A stretch of DNA of 34,020 bases, taken from NCBI RefSeq assembly GCF_016908655.1, contig NZ_JAFBEI010000027.1:1-34020 (forward strand). Direction: 5' to 3'. This stretch comes from Streptococcus saliviloxodontae (GTDB lineage Bacteria; Bacillota; Bacilli; Lactobacillales; Streptococcaceae). The translations under genes were made by a program, and so were the position numbers. Below, piece after piece: positions 1-7,936 of the stretch. Positions within the stretch are counted from its first letter, which is position 1; each line of letters begins with the position of its first letter. The notes below the pieces were generated by a model, which worked only from the letters and a program-made list of their open reading frames with translations, made no database searches and had not been told where the DNA came from.

Positions 1-1
1 G

Positions 2-91
2 CTTTTCATTATAAGTCATGTGGGACTTTTTGCATACCGTCAAAAAGCCCTACAATATCTGAATGAGATTTACCCACTACAGAAATTATAG
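2..91 (+). CDS. C-terminal end of an unidentified protein (partial)
   Basis: The second frame is open from the window edge to a TAG at 89-91 and encodes 29 residues ending in ALQYLNEIYPLQKL. The gene starts outside the window. The short amphipathic tail shows no domain, so the family cannot be named. A LysR-type regulator tail is one possibility, but nothing here proves it. A terminator-like hairpin follows at 149-179, which fits this being the real end of a gene. Confidence 0.4.
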   Translation, partial: LFIISHVGLFAYRQKALQYLNEIYPLQKL

Positions 92-148
92 AGCCAAAGC
101 TTTGACGCTAGCAAACACTGGACAGCTTAATCAAAGACGATAGTAATA

Positions 149-179
149 GATGCTTGGCCTTTGGCTGGGTGTCTTTTTT
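149..179 (+). terminator. Rho-independent terminator of the upstream gene
   Basis: GATGCTTGGCC and GGCTGGGTGTC form an 11-bp stem in RNA with several G-U pairs around a 2-3 base loop, followed by six T. It separates the upstream partial gene from the thiosulfate uptake genes. Confidence 0.6.
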
Positions 180-283
180 GTGTCCATAATATTTTTTTAT
201 GGTAGACGATAAAAAAGACTAATTATACAAGGGAGGCGAGAGGTGTTAAACTAAGCTTATCAGAAATGATAAGGAGGTTGTAA

Positions 284-1315
284 ATGGTAGGAGCAATATT
301 ATCAGGTGGTCTTGTTGGCCTTGTTTTTGGTTTTATTTTACAGAGAAGTCGATTTTGTATGACGGGTGGTTTCCGTGATATGTATATCGCTAGGGACAAT
401 ACCCTATTTTATGCCTTTGTGATTGCTATTACGGTTGAAAGTTTGGGAGTCATCAGTCTTTGGAAGTTGGGTTATTTAGCTAATCCTTATGAAGATTATT
501 CTGTTTTAGGAGCGATTGTTGGGTCTTATTTGTTTGGTATCGGAATTGTGCTAGCTGGTGGTTGTGCAACAGGTACTTGGTATCGGGCAGGAGAAGGACT
601 TATCGGTAGTTGGGTAGCCTTGTTTTTTTACATGTTGAGTGCTTCTAGTATGAAGTACGGTGCTTTAAAACCCCTGAATGATTTTTTAGCTAAGCATTGG
701 GTTATTTCAGATAATCTTCCAAAGTCTTTGGGGATATCTGTTTGGTATTTTGTAAGTCTCCTAGTGATTATTTCGTTGGTGCTAGTCATACGTGAGTATC
801 GTCGGCCTAAACCTAGGGTGGCTAGTTTACCAACTAGGTATAAAGGTCTAAGGCATTGGTTGTTTGAAAAGACTTACCATAAGTATTGGGCAGGGTTTGC
901 CATTGGTCTCATTGCTTTGATTGCCTGGCCTGCTAGCCAAGCAACAGGCCGTATTGGAGGATTGGGGATTACAACACCTTCGGCCAATCTCATTACTTAT
1001 GCGACCACTGGGGATAGTCATCTTTTGAATTGGGGTGTTTTCCTTGTTATTGGTATTTTCATGGGTTCTTTTCTAGCTGCCAAAGGTGCGGGTGAATTTC
1101 GTTGGCGCCTGCCAGATTTAAAGACCATCGGTAAAAGTGTTATTGGTGGAATTTTGATGGGAATAGGCGCTTCTTGGGCAGGTGGCTGTACTATCGGTAA
1201 CGGTTTGACAGCGACTGCTGTCATTTCTAGTAAAGGATGGATAGCCTTACCAGTAACAATCTTGGGCGTTTGGACAGCCTCTTACTTTATATTTGTAAGA
1301 CCAACTCAAAAATAA
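284..1315 (+). CDS. tsuA: YeeE/YedE-family thiosulfate transporter (TsuA-like)
   Basis: This is a 343-residue polytopic membrane protein with about nine or ten hydrophobic segments. The family imports thiosulfate (TsuA) for cysteine synthesis, using conserved cysteines along the path. Three are visible here: C25 in RSRFCMTGGFRD, C94 in AGGCATGTWYRAGEG and C302 in AGGCTIGNGLTATA, matching the three essential cysteines of characterised TsuA. The start is supported by AAGGAGG eight bases upstream. The next gene, 13 bases downstream, is a TusA-like protein, and that pair is the known TsuA-TsuB arrangement. The family is secure; the thiosulfate substrate is inferred from family and partner, and another sulfur compound is possible. 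Confidence 0.82.
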   Translation: MVGAILSGGLVGLVFGFILQRSRFCMTGGFRDMYIARDNTLFYAFVIAITVESLGVISLWKLGYLANPYEDYSVLGAIVGSYLFGIGIVLAGGCATGTWYRAGEGLIGSWVALFFYMLSASSMKYGALKPLNDFLAKHWVISDNLPKSLGISVWYFVSLLVIISLVLVIREYRRPKPRVASLPTRYKGLRHWLFEKTYHKYWAGFAIGLIALIAWPASQATGRIGGLGITTPSANLITYATTGDSHLLNWGVFLVIGIFMGSFLAAKGAGEFRWRLPDLKTIGKSVIGGILMGIGASWAGGCTIGNGLTATAVISSKGWIALPVTILGVWTASYFIFVRPTQK

Positions 1316-1328
1316 AAAGGAGATATAA

Positions 1329-1556
1329 ATGGTACTCGTAAAACTTGAAACAGGTGGACAAGTTTGTCCATTCCCTTTAATTGATGCTAAAAAGAAAATA
1401 GCAGAGTTAAACAAGGGAGATGAGTTGTTAATAGCTTTTGACTGCACTCAGGCAACAGAAAGCATTCCTAATTGGGCTGCTGAGAATGGATACCCTGTGA
1501 CACGGTTTGAGCAGGTTGGCGCTGCTTCTTGGGAGATTGTTGTCCAAAAGGTATAA
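1329..1556 (+). CDS. tsuB: TusA/SirA-family sulfurtransferase (TsuB-like)
   Basis: This 75-residue protein is the usual length for the TusA fold. The CPxP motif is present near the N-terminus (GGQVCPFPLIDAKKKI); its Cys forms the persulfide that carries sulfur. The C-terminal half has the typical pattern of charged residues followed by a hydrophobic strand (ASWEIVVQKV). The gene lies 13 bases after tsuA with its own AAGGAGAT ribosome site, so the two are almost certainly one operon. By analogy with TsuA-TsuB it would accept sulfur from thiosulfate entering through the transporter. The family call is strong; the partner role is inference from context. Confidence 0.82.
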   Translation: MVLVKLETGGQVCPFPLIDAKKKIAELNKGDELLIAFDCTQATESIPNWAAENGYPVTRFEQVGAASWEIVVQKV

Positions 1557-1580
1557 TTGACTTTCTTTTTGCTTTCTTCT

Positions 1581-1588
1581 TACGAATA
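1581..1588 (+). promoter_or_regulatory. Competence (SigX/ComX) box of ssbB
   Basis: TACGAATA is the exact streptococcal com-box (cin-box) recognised by RNA polymerase carrying the competence sigma factor SigX. It lies 23 bases before the ssbB start and is preceded by the usual T-rich run. No TTGACA/TATAAT promoter is evident in the short gap after tsuB, so ssbB is expected to be a late competence gene. Confidence 0.85.
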
Positions 1589-1610
1589 ATATAAGTGAGG
1601 AGGTAAGTAA

Positions 1611-2006
1611 ATGTACAACAAAGTTATTTTAATTGGGCGCTTGACAGCGACACCTGAGATGGTGACAACAGCTAATGCCAAGTCTGTGACGCGTGTGACT
1701 ATAGCAGTTAATCGTCGCTTCAAATCGCAGAGCGGTGAGCGTGAGGCTGATTTCGTCACTGTTGTGGTCTGGGGTCGACTGGCTGAAACCTTAGCATCCT
1801 ATGGTAGTAAAGGCAGCCTTATTTCCATTGATGGTGAGCTTAGGACACGCCAGTATGAAAAGGACGGTCAAAAACATTATGTGACAGAAGTGCTAGCCCA
1901 GTCCTTCCAACTATTGGAAAGCCGTGCCCAGCGTGCTATGCGTGAGAATACAGTCGCTGGAGATCTTGCTGATTTGGTTTTGGAGGAGGAAGCTCTCCCA
2001 TTTTAA
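1611..2006 (+). CDS. ssbB: Competence-induced single-stranded DNA-binding protein SsbB
   Basis: This 131-residue OB-fold SSB starts MYNKVILIGRLTATPEM, and the core with DFVTVVVWGRLAETLASY is intact. It is shorter than the housekeeping SsbA (about 160-170 residues) and lacks a long flexible tail, but ends in acidic-hydrophobic EEEALPF, the tip that docks SSB partners. Streptococcal SsbB protects incoming single strands during transformation, and the com-box 23 bases upstream fits that role. The start follows GAGGAGGT with good spacing. In S. mutans an ssb gene also sits beside the lev locus, as I recall, so the order here looks ancestral. Confidence 0.92.
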   Translation: MYNKVILIGRLTATPEMVTTANAKSVTRVTIAVNRRFKSQSGEREADFVTVVVWGRLAETLASYGSKGSLISIDGELRTRQYEKDGQKHYVTEVLAQSFQLLESRAQRAMRENTVAGDLADLVLEEEALPF

Positions 2007-2177
2007 GCGTGTCAGCACTCATTAAAACTCCCTATGCTCTTCTTAACACTCATCAAAGTGGGAAGGAATCGCTCATTTCGAAGACATGTGATTTTCTCAA
2101 GATCTGTCACTTCTAGTTGCTAATTCGAAAGACTCTATCCCCCCTTATTACATCTGCACACTAACTACATTAAAAAC

Positions 2178-2210
2178 GAGTTTGAGATTACTTTTGTCTC
2201 AAGCTCTTTT
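2178..2210 (+). terminator. Rho-independent terminator after ssbB
   Basis: GAGTTTGAGA pairs with TCTCAAGCTC (nine Watson-Crick pairs and one G-U) around a nine-base loop, followed by TTTTGTTTT. It would end transcripts coming from tsuAB and ssbB. Confidence 0.8.
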
Positions 2211-2334
2211 GTTTTCTTCTATTCAGTTAGAAAAAAGCTAGTCAGATAGACCTCATCAATGTCTAAAGGGTGTTTTGCTTCCTGAGTTTATTTTGAAAGT
2301 TTTAGAAAGAGTTTTCATGAGTTTAAAATTAAGA

Positions 2335-2363
2335 TAGAAACCCTTTTCAAAAAATGCTATACT
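2335..2363 (+). promoter_or_regulatory. Probable levQRST promoter (extended -10)
   Basis: TATACT at 2358-2363 is preceded by TGC, giving an extended -10 (TGnTATACT). The -35 at the 17-base distance is only TAGAAA (2335-2340), so the promoter is expected to be weak or helped by a factor. It lies 55 bases before levQ. Confidence 0.5.
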
Positions 2364-2417
2364 GAAAGAAATGCTTTTAGTCAGGGCTCTCATTAGGAGC
2401 TATTTAGGAGAGAAAAG

Positions 2418-3383
2418 ATGACTCGATTAAAAGAATATTGGTTTTTTATAACGTCTAGTCTTTTATTTTTACTATTAATGATAGGGATTTTTGGCTTTTA
2501 TCAGGAAGGGCATCTGTTACCACATCAGTTGAAGATTGGTGCGACCTATATGACCATGAACAATGATTTTTACAAAACCCTCAATGAAGAGATTGCTCAA
2601 GAGGTTTCTGAAAGGTCGGACTTATTGGTGATGCGTGACCCTAGCCTGGATGTGGCTAAACAGGCTGAACAAATTGATTATTTTATTAAGGAGAAGGTAT
2701 CGCTAATCATCATTAACCCTGTTGATCGTCAAAATGCCTTGCTTTTAAAAAAACTAAGACGAGCCAAACAAAAAGGGATTAAAATAGTCGTTGTTGATAG
2801 CCAGCTTCAGGGAGCTGATTTTGTGGATACGACGATTCTATCAGATAACTACAAGGCAGGTGTTCTTTGCGCAAAGCAATTGATGAAAGATAAGACTTCG
2901 GCTAACATTTTGTTACTTGAACACGACTCTGCCTTGTCGGGTGCTGACAGGATACGTGGTTTTCTAGATACGCTATCAGGTCATCCTAACTATCGAGTGG
3001 TTGCCCGTCGAGATGTCTTGGGTCAGACTGAGCTTGCCATGCCTGCTGTCCAAGATGCGATTGCTTCTGGGGTTACCTTTGATACGGTCATGTCCTTAAA
3101 CGATCAGGCTGCTATCGGAGCCTTGGCTGCCTTAGATGAAAAAGGTCTATCTCAGGTAGCTGTCTATGGTATCGATGGATCACCTAATATGAAGCGGCTT
3201 ATTGAGACAATGCCAGCAGCTAAGGCAACAGTGGCACAATCACCCTATGATATGGGTCGAGAAGTCTTGAAAGCTAGTTATAAGCTTGCCAAAGGGAAGT
3301 CGTATCCGACTGAGGTTGTGACTGATGTGACCTTGATCACCAAAGCAAGTATCGGTCAATACGATTTATCGGGGTGGCAATGA
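2418..3383 (+). CDS. levQ: Sugar-binding sensor protein of a four-component system (LevQ-like)
   Basis: This 321-residue protein has one N-terminal hydrophobic segment (about residues 8-27), which looks like a membrane anchor because no lipobox is visible. The rest is a type I periplasmic-binding fold of the RbsB/Peripla_BP_4 kind, with GATYMTMNNDFYKTLNEEI at the first strand-helix, IIINPVDRQNALL, and a late AVYGIDGSPNMKRL segment. No permease gene is nearby; it overlaps a histidine kinase by four bases, so it is probably a sensor accessory and not a transporter part. In S. mutans, LevQ and LevT are binding proteins needed for LevR/LevS to respond to fructose and mannose. The identity rests on fold, gene order and neighbours. 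Confidence 0.82.
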   Translation: MTRLKEYWFFITSSLLFLLLMIGIFGFYQEGHLLPHQLKIGATYMTMNNDFYKTLNEEIAQEVSERSDLLVMRDPSLDVAKQAEQIDYFIKEKVSLIIINPVDRQNALLLKKLRRAKQKGIKIVVVDSQLQGADFVDTTILSDNYKAGVLCAKQLMKDKTSANILLLEHDSALSGADRIRGFLDTLSGHPNYRVVARRDVLGQTELAMPAVQDAIASGVTFDTVMSLNDQAAIGALAALDEKGLSQVAVYGIDGSPNMKRLIETMPAAKATVAQSPYDMGREVLKASYKLAKGKSYPTEVVTDVTLITKASIGQYDLSGWQ

Positions 3384-4711
3384 TGAATACACGACATTAT
3401 GAACGCTATGCCAGTTGGTGTAAGACCCTCTTGATTATTATCAACAGTCTGGCGGTGCTGGTAAACGCTACTATTTATTTGTTTGCCAGTAAGTACATTA
3501 TCGCGACGAATCAGAGCCATCGTCTCTTGGAGAATCTCTCTGTCATTCCGCAATCACCTGTCTTGGTTTACTGGTCAAGCCTTAGTTTTCTGGCAGGACT
3601 CTTGGTAACCATCTATCTCAGACAACATTTGATTGATAGTTGGCGAGGGCATTACGATTGGCTGGCGCTTATGGAAGTCCTCTTTTTTTTGCTGACCTTT
3701 GTTGCCCTACAGTTTTCCTATAATGGCTTGATTTTACTGGTTTTTGCGGATATTTTTTACAGCTATACGGATTTTTACACTTTGAGGAGGCAAAAAACCT
3801 GGTTTTGGTTTATTGCGGTGAGTTTTGGTCTCTTACTTTTGACTAACTTTGACCTCTTATCACTACTGATCAAGCTTCCAGATCTCTCGGTCTATTTGGA
3901 TTTTATACCGATGAGCTTGCGTGTAGCTTTAACCTTTATCAAAAATTTTCTAGGCATTAGCAACATGGTTGTTTTCCTCGTTTCCTTGGTTGCTTTTGTG
4001 ATTTATTCTGTTTCTGAAAATCATAAGATTGAAGAGGAACTTCGAATGGCAGACCGTGCCAACCAAGAATTGACGGCCTATGTTTCTCTCGCTGAAAAAA
4101 TGGCGGAGGATCGCGAACGCAAACGTATTGCTAGAGAAATCCATGATACCTTAGGGCATGCCTTGACTGGTATTTCTGCAGGTATAGATGCGGTTAAGGT
4201 TTTGATTGACCTCAATCCTGATCATGCCAAAAAACAACTTCAAAATATTTCAACTGTCGTCCGTGAAGGTATTCAAGATGTTAGGCGATCCCTGGAGAAA
4301 TTGCGACCAGGAGCCTTGGAGCGAGGAAGCTTAAAAGAAGCCCTCCTTAAAATGATTGCAGATTACGAGAGCTTGTCTAAATTACAGGTTGTCTTGGATT
4401 ATGATTGGGACCAGGTTGATTTAGATATTGCCAAGGAAGACGTGGTTTTTCGTGTTATCCAAGAATCAGTCACCAACTCCTTGAGACACGGCCATGCCAA
4501 GCAGGTTAACATCAAAATGACCACTTCGCCAGACACATACAGGATTGTGATTTCAGATAATGGTCAGGGCTGTCAGAACCTCACCTATGGTTATGGTCTG
4601 ACCCAGATGCAGGAGCGTTTGGCTGTGATTGGAGGGCAAGTGTCTTTTGAGAGTATCGATGGTTTTGAAACAAGGATAACAATTCCTAAACGTAAAGGAG
4701 AAGAAGAATGA
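3380..4711 (+). CDS. levR: Membrane sensor histidine kinase (LevR-like, HisKA_3 type)
   Basis: This protein of about 443 residues has a polytopic N-terminal half (about six or seven membrane segments up to residue 215), a short coiled linker, a HisKA_3 dimerisation domain with phospho-acceptor H255 in REIHDTLGH, and a HATPase_c domain with VIQESVTNSLRHGHA (N box) and ISDNGQGC (G box). This is the NarL/DegS class, which pairs with LuxR-type regulators, and such a gene follows with a four-base ATGA overlap. The start is uncertain: ATG at 3380 overlaps the levQ stop, ATG at 3383 gives better spacing from GGGGTGG, and a GTG at 3374 is less likely. It probably reads the sugar-bound state of LevQ and LevT. 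Confidence 0.85.
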   Translation: MMNTRHYERYASWCKTLLIIINSLAVLVNATIYLFASKYIIATNQSHRLLENLSVIPQSPVLVYWSSLSFLAGLLVTIYLRQHLIDSWRGHYDWLALMEVLFFLLTFVALQFSYNGLILLVFADIFYSYTDFYTLRRQKTWFWFIAVSFGLLLLTNFDLLSLLIKLPDLSVYLDFIPMSLRVALTFIKNFLGISNMVVFLVSLVAFVIYSVSENHKIEEELRMADRANQELTAYVSLAEKMAEDRERKRIAREIHDTLGHALTGISAGIDAVKVLIDLNPDHAKKQLQNISTVVREGIQDVRRSLEKLRPGALERGSLKEALLKMIADYESLSKLQVVLDYDWDQVDLDIAKEDVVFRVIQESVTNSLRHGHAKQVNIKMTTSPDTYRIVISDNGQGCQNLTYGYGLTQMQERLAVIGGQVSFESIDGFETRITIPKRKGEEE

Positions 4712-5379
4712 TCAACCTACTTATTGCTGATGACCAAGAGCTAATCCGCGAATCGGTCAGCATTGTCTTATCAGCCTATCCAGATCTCAATGTGGTTGCG
4801 ACAGCTTCAAATGGCTTAGAGGTGCTTGACTACCTTGAGTCTCATCCAGTTGATGTGATTTTGATGGACATTCGTATGCCAGAGATGGACGGTGTTGTCT
4901 GTACCAAGATGGTCAAGAAGCGGTTTCCAGGGACCAAGGTCATCATTTTGACGACCTTTGATGACGATGAATTTATTTTTAGTGCCTTAGAGTACGGAGC
5001 ATCAGGTTATATCTTAAAAGGGATATCGATGGAGGATCTTCATCAAGCTATCATTACGGTTAATAGTGGAAATGCCATGCTCAATCCAGATATTGCTGCC
5101 AAGGTATTTCGTCTCTTTTCCCAAGTTAGTCACTCGACGTCCAACATTCAGGTGGATCAAGATGGTGTGGCTGACCTGTCTAAGACAGACTGGCGTGTCA
5201 TTCAACAGGTGGGGCATGGCTTGTCTAACAAAGAGATTGCAGGCAAACTCTTTTTATCTGAGGGAACCGTCCGCAATTACTTGTCCGTCATTTTATCGAA
5301 ATTACAGTTGCGAGATCGGACACAACTAGCTATCTGGGCTGTTCAAACAGGTGTGTTAACAAAGGATTATGATGATTAA
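4708..5379 (+). CDS. levS: LuxR/NarL-family response regulator (LevS-like)
   Basis: This 223-residue protein has a receiver domain (about 1-120) with acidic pocket D8/D9, phosphorylation site D54 in VILMDIRMPEMDG, and conserved K in GYILKG, followed by a C-terminal LuxR helix-turn-helix (QVGHGLSNKEIAGKLFLSEGTVRNYLSVILSKL). It overlaps the kinase gene by four bases and the next gene by about eleven, so the four genes are translationally coupled. In S. mutans, LevS activates the levDEFGX PTS operon and the fructan hydrolase fruA. The repeated TGACAAA motifs before levD are the best candidate targets in this window. Confidence 0.87.
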   Translation: MINLLIADDQELIRESVSIVLSAYPDLNVVATASNGLEVLDYLESHPVDVILMDIRMPEMDGVVCTKMVKKRFPGTKVIILTTFDDDEFIFSALEYGASGYILKGISMEDLHQAIITVNSGNAMLNPDIAAKVFRLFSQVSHSTSNIQVDQDGVADLSKTDWRVIQQVGHGLSNKEIAGKLFLSEGTVRNYLSVILSKLQLRDRTQLAIWAVQTGVLTKDYDD

Positions 5380-6679
5380 AAAAGGAAAAAAGCTTGTCTA
5401 TACGTTTATCGTATTGAGTATCTGTTTGTGTTTGGGAGCAGGGCTTTTGATTTACCACCTCTCTTTTGCCAAGCAAGTCATCCGTATCGGTGTCTATAGT
5501 GGCAGTTCGTGGGATGTGCCTAGCGGTCAAGATAATAAACTTCTAGACACGGTTATCAAAGGCTTTGAAAAGGATCATCCCAATGTCAAAGTGGTTTATG
5601 AGTCAGGTATTTCTAAGGCTGACTACGCAGACTGGTTGTCAGACCAAATCGTCACGGGAAAGCAGCCAGATGTTTTCATGGTCCCTGAAAATGATTTTAA
5701 TCTCTTAGCGTCGACAGGCAGTCTGGCTAATTTAGATTCTTATGTTAGTCATGATTTGAATCTCAATCGTTATTATCAGGCGAGCTATGAGGCTGGTCAA
5801 TACGGTTCTTTCCAGTATGCTCTACCGTTTGAAAGCAATCCTGTTCTTCTTTGTATCAATAAGGACTTGCTAGATAAAGAAGGCATAGCCTTACCAAATG
5901 AAACATGGACACTGGAGGAGTTTTATCAGATTTGTAGGCGTCTGAGTAAGGACACTGATGGCAATGGCAGTCTTGATCAGTTTGCGACAGTCGGCTACAC
6001 TTGGCAAGAGGCAATCATGGCAAGAGGTTTGAGCCTGTTTGATGAGACGGGTCGCAAGGTTCAAGTAAATACTAGTCAAGTACGCTCAGCCTTATCTTGG
6101 TACAGTAAGCTAGAGGCTCTTAACGGTTCCTACCAAGTCTCTAGCAGTGATTTTGACAAAGGTAAGGTCGCTTTTATGCCAATGACCTTGGCAGAGTATC
6201 GCACCTACAAGTCTTATCCTTACCATGTGTCTAAGTATGCTAACTTTTCGTGGACTTGTATAGCCATGCCCACCCAATCAGGTAAAGTTGGTTTCAGTCA
6301 GATGGAGACCTCCCTCTTAGCCATCTCTTCGAAGACACGTAAGAGCGATCTTGCTTGGGCTTTGTTGAAACGTTTATCGGCGAACAAACAAACGCAACAA
6401 GGCTTGTTTGAACAGTCCCAAGGAGCATCTGTTTTGACTTCGGTTATGACAAGCCCAAAAACAGATAGGCTCTTACAAAGCACGCCATTTGGGGATTCGG
6501 TACTCAAACAGGACAAGCTCAATCAGATTTTGAAAAAGGCAGAGCCCAGTCCCAAGTTTAAGCGCTATACCAGTTTGATGGAACAGGCAGACTATCTCAT
6601 CACTAAATCACTTAATCAGGGGACGTTAGAATCAGATTTAGCTAGCATTCAACGTCAACTTGAAACGGCTGCTAATTAG
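5369..6679 (+). CDS. levT: Extracellular solute-binding protein of the sensing system (LevT-like)
   Basis: This 436-residue family 1 binding protein (MalE/UgpB fold) carries an N-terminal hydrophobic segment (about residues 9-30). Cysteines occur in that segment but no canonical lipobox, so it may be a signal anchor. A calcium-loop-like DTDGNGSLDQF lies mid-protein, as in many sugar-binding proteins of this family. It overlaps levS by eleven bases and no permease follows, which favours sensing over transport. ATG 5372 is an equally good start because AAAGGA at 5361-5366 is better spaced from it. A terminator follows at 6706-6757, so levQRST is a separate transcription unit from the PTS genes. 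The ligand is not readable from the sequence; fructose or mannose is inferred from the S. mutans system. Confidence 0.8.
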   Translation: MMIKKGKKLVYTFIVLSICLCLGAGLLIYHLSFAKQVIRIGVYSGSSWDVPSGQDNKLLDTVIKGFEKDHPNVKVVYESGISKADYADWLSDQIVTGKQPDVFMVPENDFNLLASTGSLANLDSYVSHDLNLNRYYQASYEAGQYGSFQYALPFESNPVLLCINKDLLDKEGIALPNETWTLEEFYQICRRLSKDTDGNGSLDQFATVGYTWQEAIMARGLSLFDETGRKVQVNTSQVRSALSWYSKLEALNGSYQVSSSDFDKGKVAFMPMTLAEYRTYKSYPYHVSKYANFSWTCIAMPTQSGKVGFSQMETSLLAISSKTRKSDLAWALLKRLSANKQTQQGLFEQSQGASVLTSVMTSPKTDRLLQSTPFGDSVLKQDKLNQILKKAEPSPKFKRYTSLMEQADYLITKSLNQGTLESDLASIQRQLETAAN

Positions 6680-6705
6680 CAAAACATCTAGTTGAAAAAG
6701 CAGAG

Positions 6706-6757
6706 CTGAGTGATGACCGCCAAGTGAATTGGTAGAGGTCATGGCTCAGTTTTTTTG
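6706..6757 (+). terminator. Rho-independent terminator of levQRST
   Basis: CTGAGTGATGACC pairs with GGTCATGGCTCAG with one mismatch and one G-U. The apical region can extend the stem with CCAA and TTGG, and seven T follow. Confidence 0.85.
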
Positions 6758-6806
6758 GTTCCAAGATAGTTAAGAGGATGTCTTCTTAACAACAGCTTAC
6801 CAAATA

Positions 6807-6862
6807 TGACAAATGTCACTTAAAGTTGTGATGTTTGTCATCTCAAGTCGTGACAAAACACC
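6807..6862. promoter_or_regulatory. Cluster of TGACAAA repeats before levD (candidate LevS sites)
   Basis: TGACAAATGTCAC (6807-6819, plus strand), TGACAAACATCAC (6828-6840 read on the minus strand) and TGACAAAACACC (6851-6862, plus strand) are three copies of one motif. The first two form an inverted repeat matching at 11 of 13 positions. They lie just upstream of the levD promoter, where an activator of this class would bind. The LevS assignment is inference. Confidence 0.5.
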
Positions 6863-6864
6863 AT

Positions 6865-6892
6865 TTGAAACCGTTCTCTATTTTTGTAAAAT
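6865..6892 (+). promoter_or_regulatory. levD promoter overlapped by a cre (CcpA) site
   Basis: TTGAAA (6865-6870) and TAAAAT (6887-6892) are spaced by 16 bases; an alternative -10, TATAAA, starts at 6901. TGAAACCGTTCTCT at 6866-6879 fits the cre consensus TGWAANCGNTNWCA at 13 of 14 positions and covers the -35. CcpA bound here would block polymerase, consistent with catabolite repression of lev PTS operons. Confidence 0.65.
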
Positions 6893-6940
6893 TAAGACAA
6901 TATAAAGTGATACTCATCATGAGAGGAAGAAGGGAAACGC

Positions 6941-7372
6941 ATGAAATATTTACTTCTCGTTAGTCACGGTGGTTTTGCAGAAGGTCTTAAAACATCTTTG
7001 GCAATGTTTGCAGCTGACAAGATGGATCAAGTCATTGCAGTTGGACTTCGTGAAGGAACAGAAGCCTTTGCTGAAGAATTTAGACAAGCCATCGCCAATG
7101 TGACTAGCGATGATTCTGTCGTTGTTTTGGCAGATATCGTTGGTGGAAGTCCTCTAACAACGGCTCTTGGAGTCCTAGAGGAAAAAGGACTTCTTGACAC
7201 AGCTGTTGTCTTAGGAGGGATGAACCTTCCGATGGCTATTACCTCAGCTGTTATGAAAGATTTGCTTGATGGTGATGCCTTTGTTCAGGCTGTTCTACCA
7301 GAGGCACAAACCGCTCTTCAAGAATTTAAAGTGGCAACTGAGGATGCTGAAGACGAAGATGACGATATTTAA
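6941..7372 (+). CDS. levD: PTS mannose/fructose-family enzyme IIA (LevD)
   Basis: This 143-residue EIIA of the mannose superfamily is a separate polypeptide, not fused to IIB. The phosphorylated histidine is H9 in LLLVSHGGFAEGLKTSL, and ADIVGGSPLTTAL is the conserved active-site loop. The C-terminus is a run of acidic residues (EDAEDEDDDI), a feature also seen at the end of the IIC protein (DFDDDEEDI). It is the first gene of levDEFGX behind a regulated promoter. It accepts phosphate from HPr and passes it to LevE. Sugar specificity is inferred from the levQRST neighbour: fructose and mannose. Confidence 0.88.
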   Translation: MKYLLLVSHGGFAEGLKTSLAMFAADKMDQVIAVGLREGTEAFAEEFRQAIANVTSDDSVVVLADIVGGSPLTTALGVLEEKGLLDTAVVLGGMNLPMAITSAVMKDLLDGDAFVQAVLPEAQTALQEFKVATEDAEDEDDDI

Positions 7373-7409
7373 TAGCATTGCGCTAACTAGGTTTAAAAGG
7401 AGATAAAAA

Positions 7410-7907
7410 ATGGTAGTTTCATTTGTACGTATTGACGACCGTATGATTCATGGTCAAACTGTAACACGTTGGGCAAAAGAGTACCCTTGTGATGGTCTCA
7501 TTGCTGTCAATGATGCAGCCGCATCTAACAAAGTTTTGGTGCAAGCCTACAAAGGTGCAGCAGCTGATAAGAAAACATTTGTCTGGACAAAAGAAGCTTT
7601 CGCAGCAAAATCAGGCAAAGTTACTGACTCTGACTCACGTTATTTCTTGATCACTAAGAACCCAATCGACATGAAAGAAATCTTAGTTGACCAAGGTTAT
7701 GTTCCAGGTGATGTGAAAGAAATCATCGTCGGTCCAGCAAACGACCGTCCAGGTGCTGTCAAACTTGGTAACAACCAATCAATCACACAAGAAGAAGCAG
7801 AAGCTATTGAAGCAATTGAAAAAGCAGGATATAAAGTGAAATTCCAATTGTTGCCTGATGTTTCAATTGGTTACTGGTCAGATTTTAAATCAAAATTTGG
7901 GTTCTAA
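7410..7907 (+). CDS. levE: PTS mannose/fructose-family enzyme IIB (LevE)
   Basis: At 165 residues this is the normal length for a stand-alone mannose-family IIB. The phosphorylation site is H14 in FVRIDDRMIHGQTVTRW, the family signature. It takes phosphate from LevD and gives it to the sugar entering through LevF/LevG. It is 37 bases after levD with AAAAGGAGAT before the ATG. The low use of rare codons suggests high expression when induced. Confidence 0.9.
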   Translation: MVVSFVRIDDRMIHGQTVTRWAKEYPCDGLIAVNDAAASNKVLVQAYKGAAADKKTFVWTKEAFAAKSGKVTDSDSRYFLITKNPIDMKEILVDQGYVPGDVKEIIVGPANDRPGAVKLGNNQSITQEEAEAIEAIEKAGYKVKFQLLPDVSIGYWSDFKSKFGF

Positions 7908-7936
7908 GTAGTATCGATAGGTAAAGGAGAACGGTT

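Larger units (their letters stand above)
2007..2417. other. Intergenic region between ssbB and levQ
   Basis: This 411-base AT-rich gap shows no convincing gene on either strand. It holds a terminator at 2178-2210 and the likely levQ promoter at 2335-2363. The stretch 2010-2170 has no ribosome site and no repeat I recognise; it may be untranslated tail of the ssbB transcript. Confidence 0.5.

Noticed and set aside
2304..2317. cre site upstream of levQ
   Set aside because: AGAAAGAGTTTTCA fits 12 of 14 positions but lacks the central CG, so it is too weak to call.
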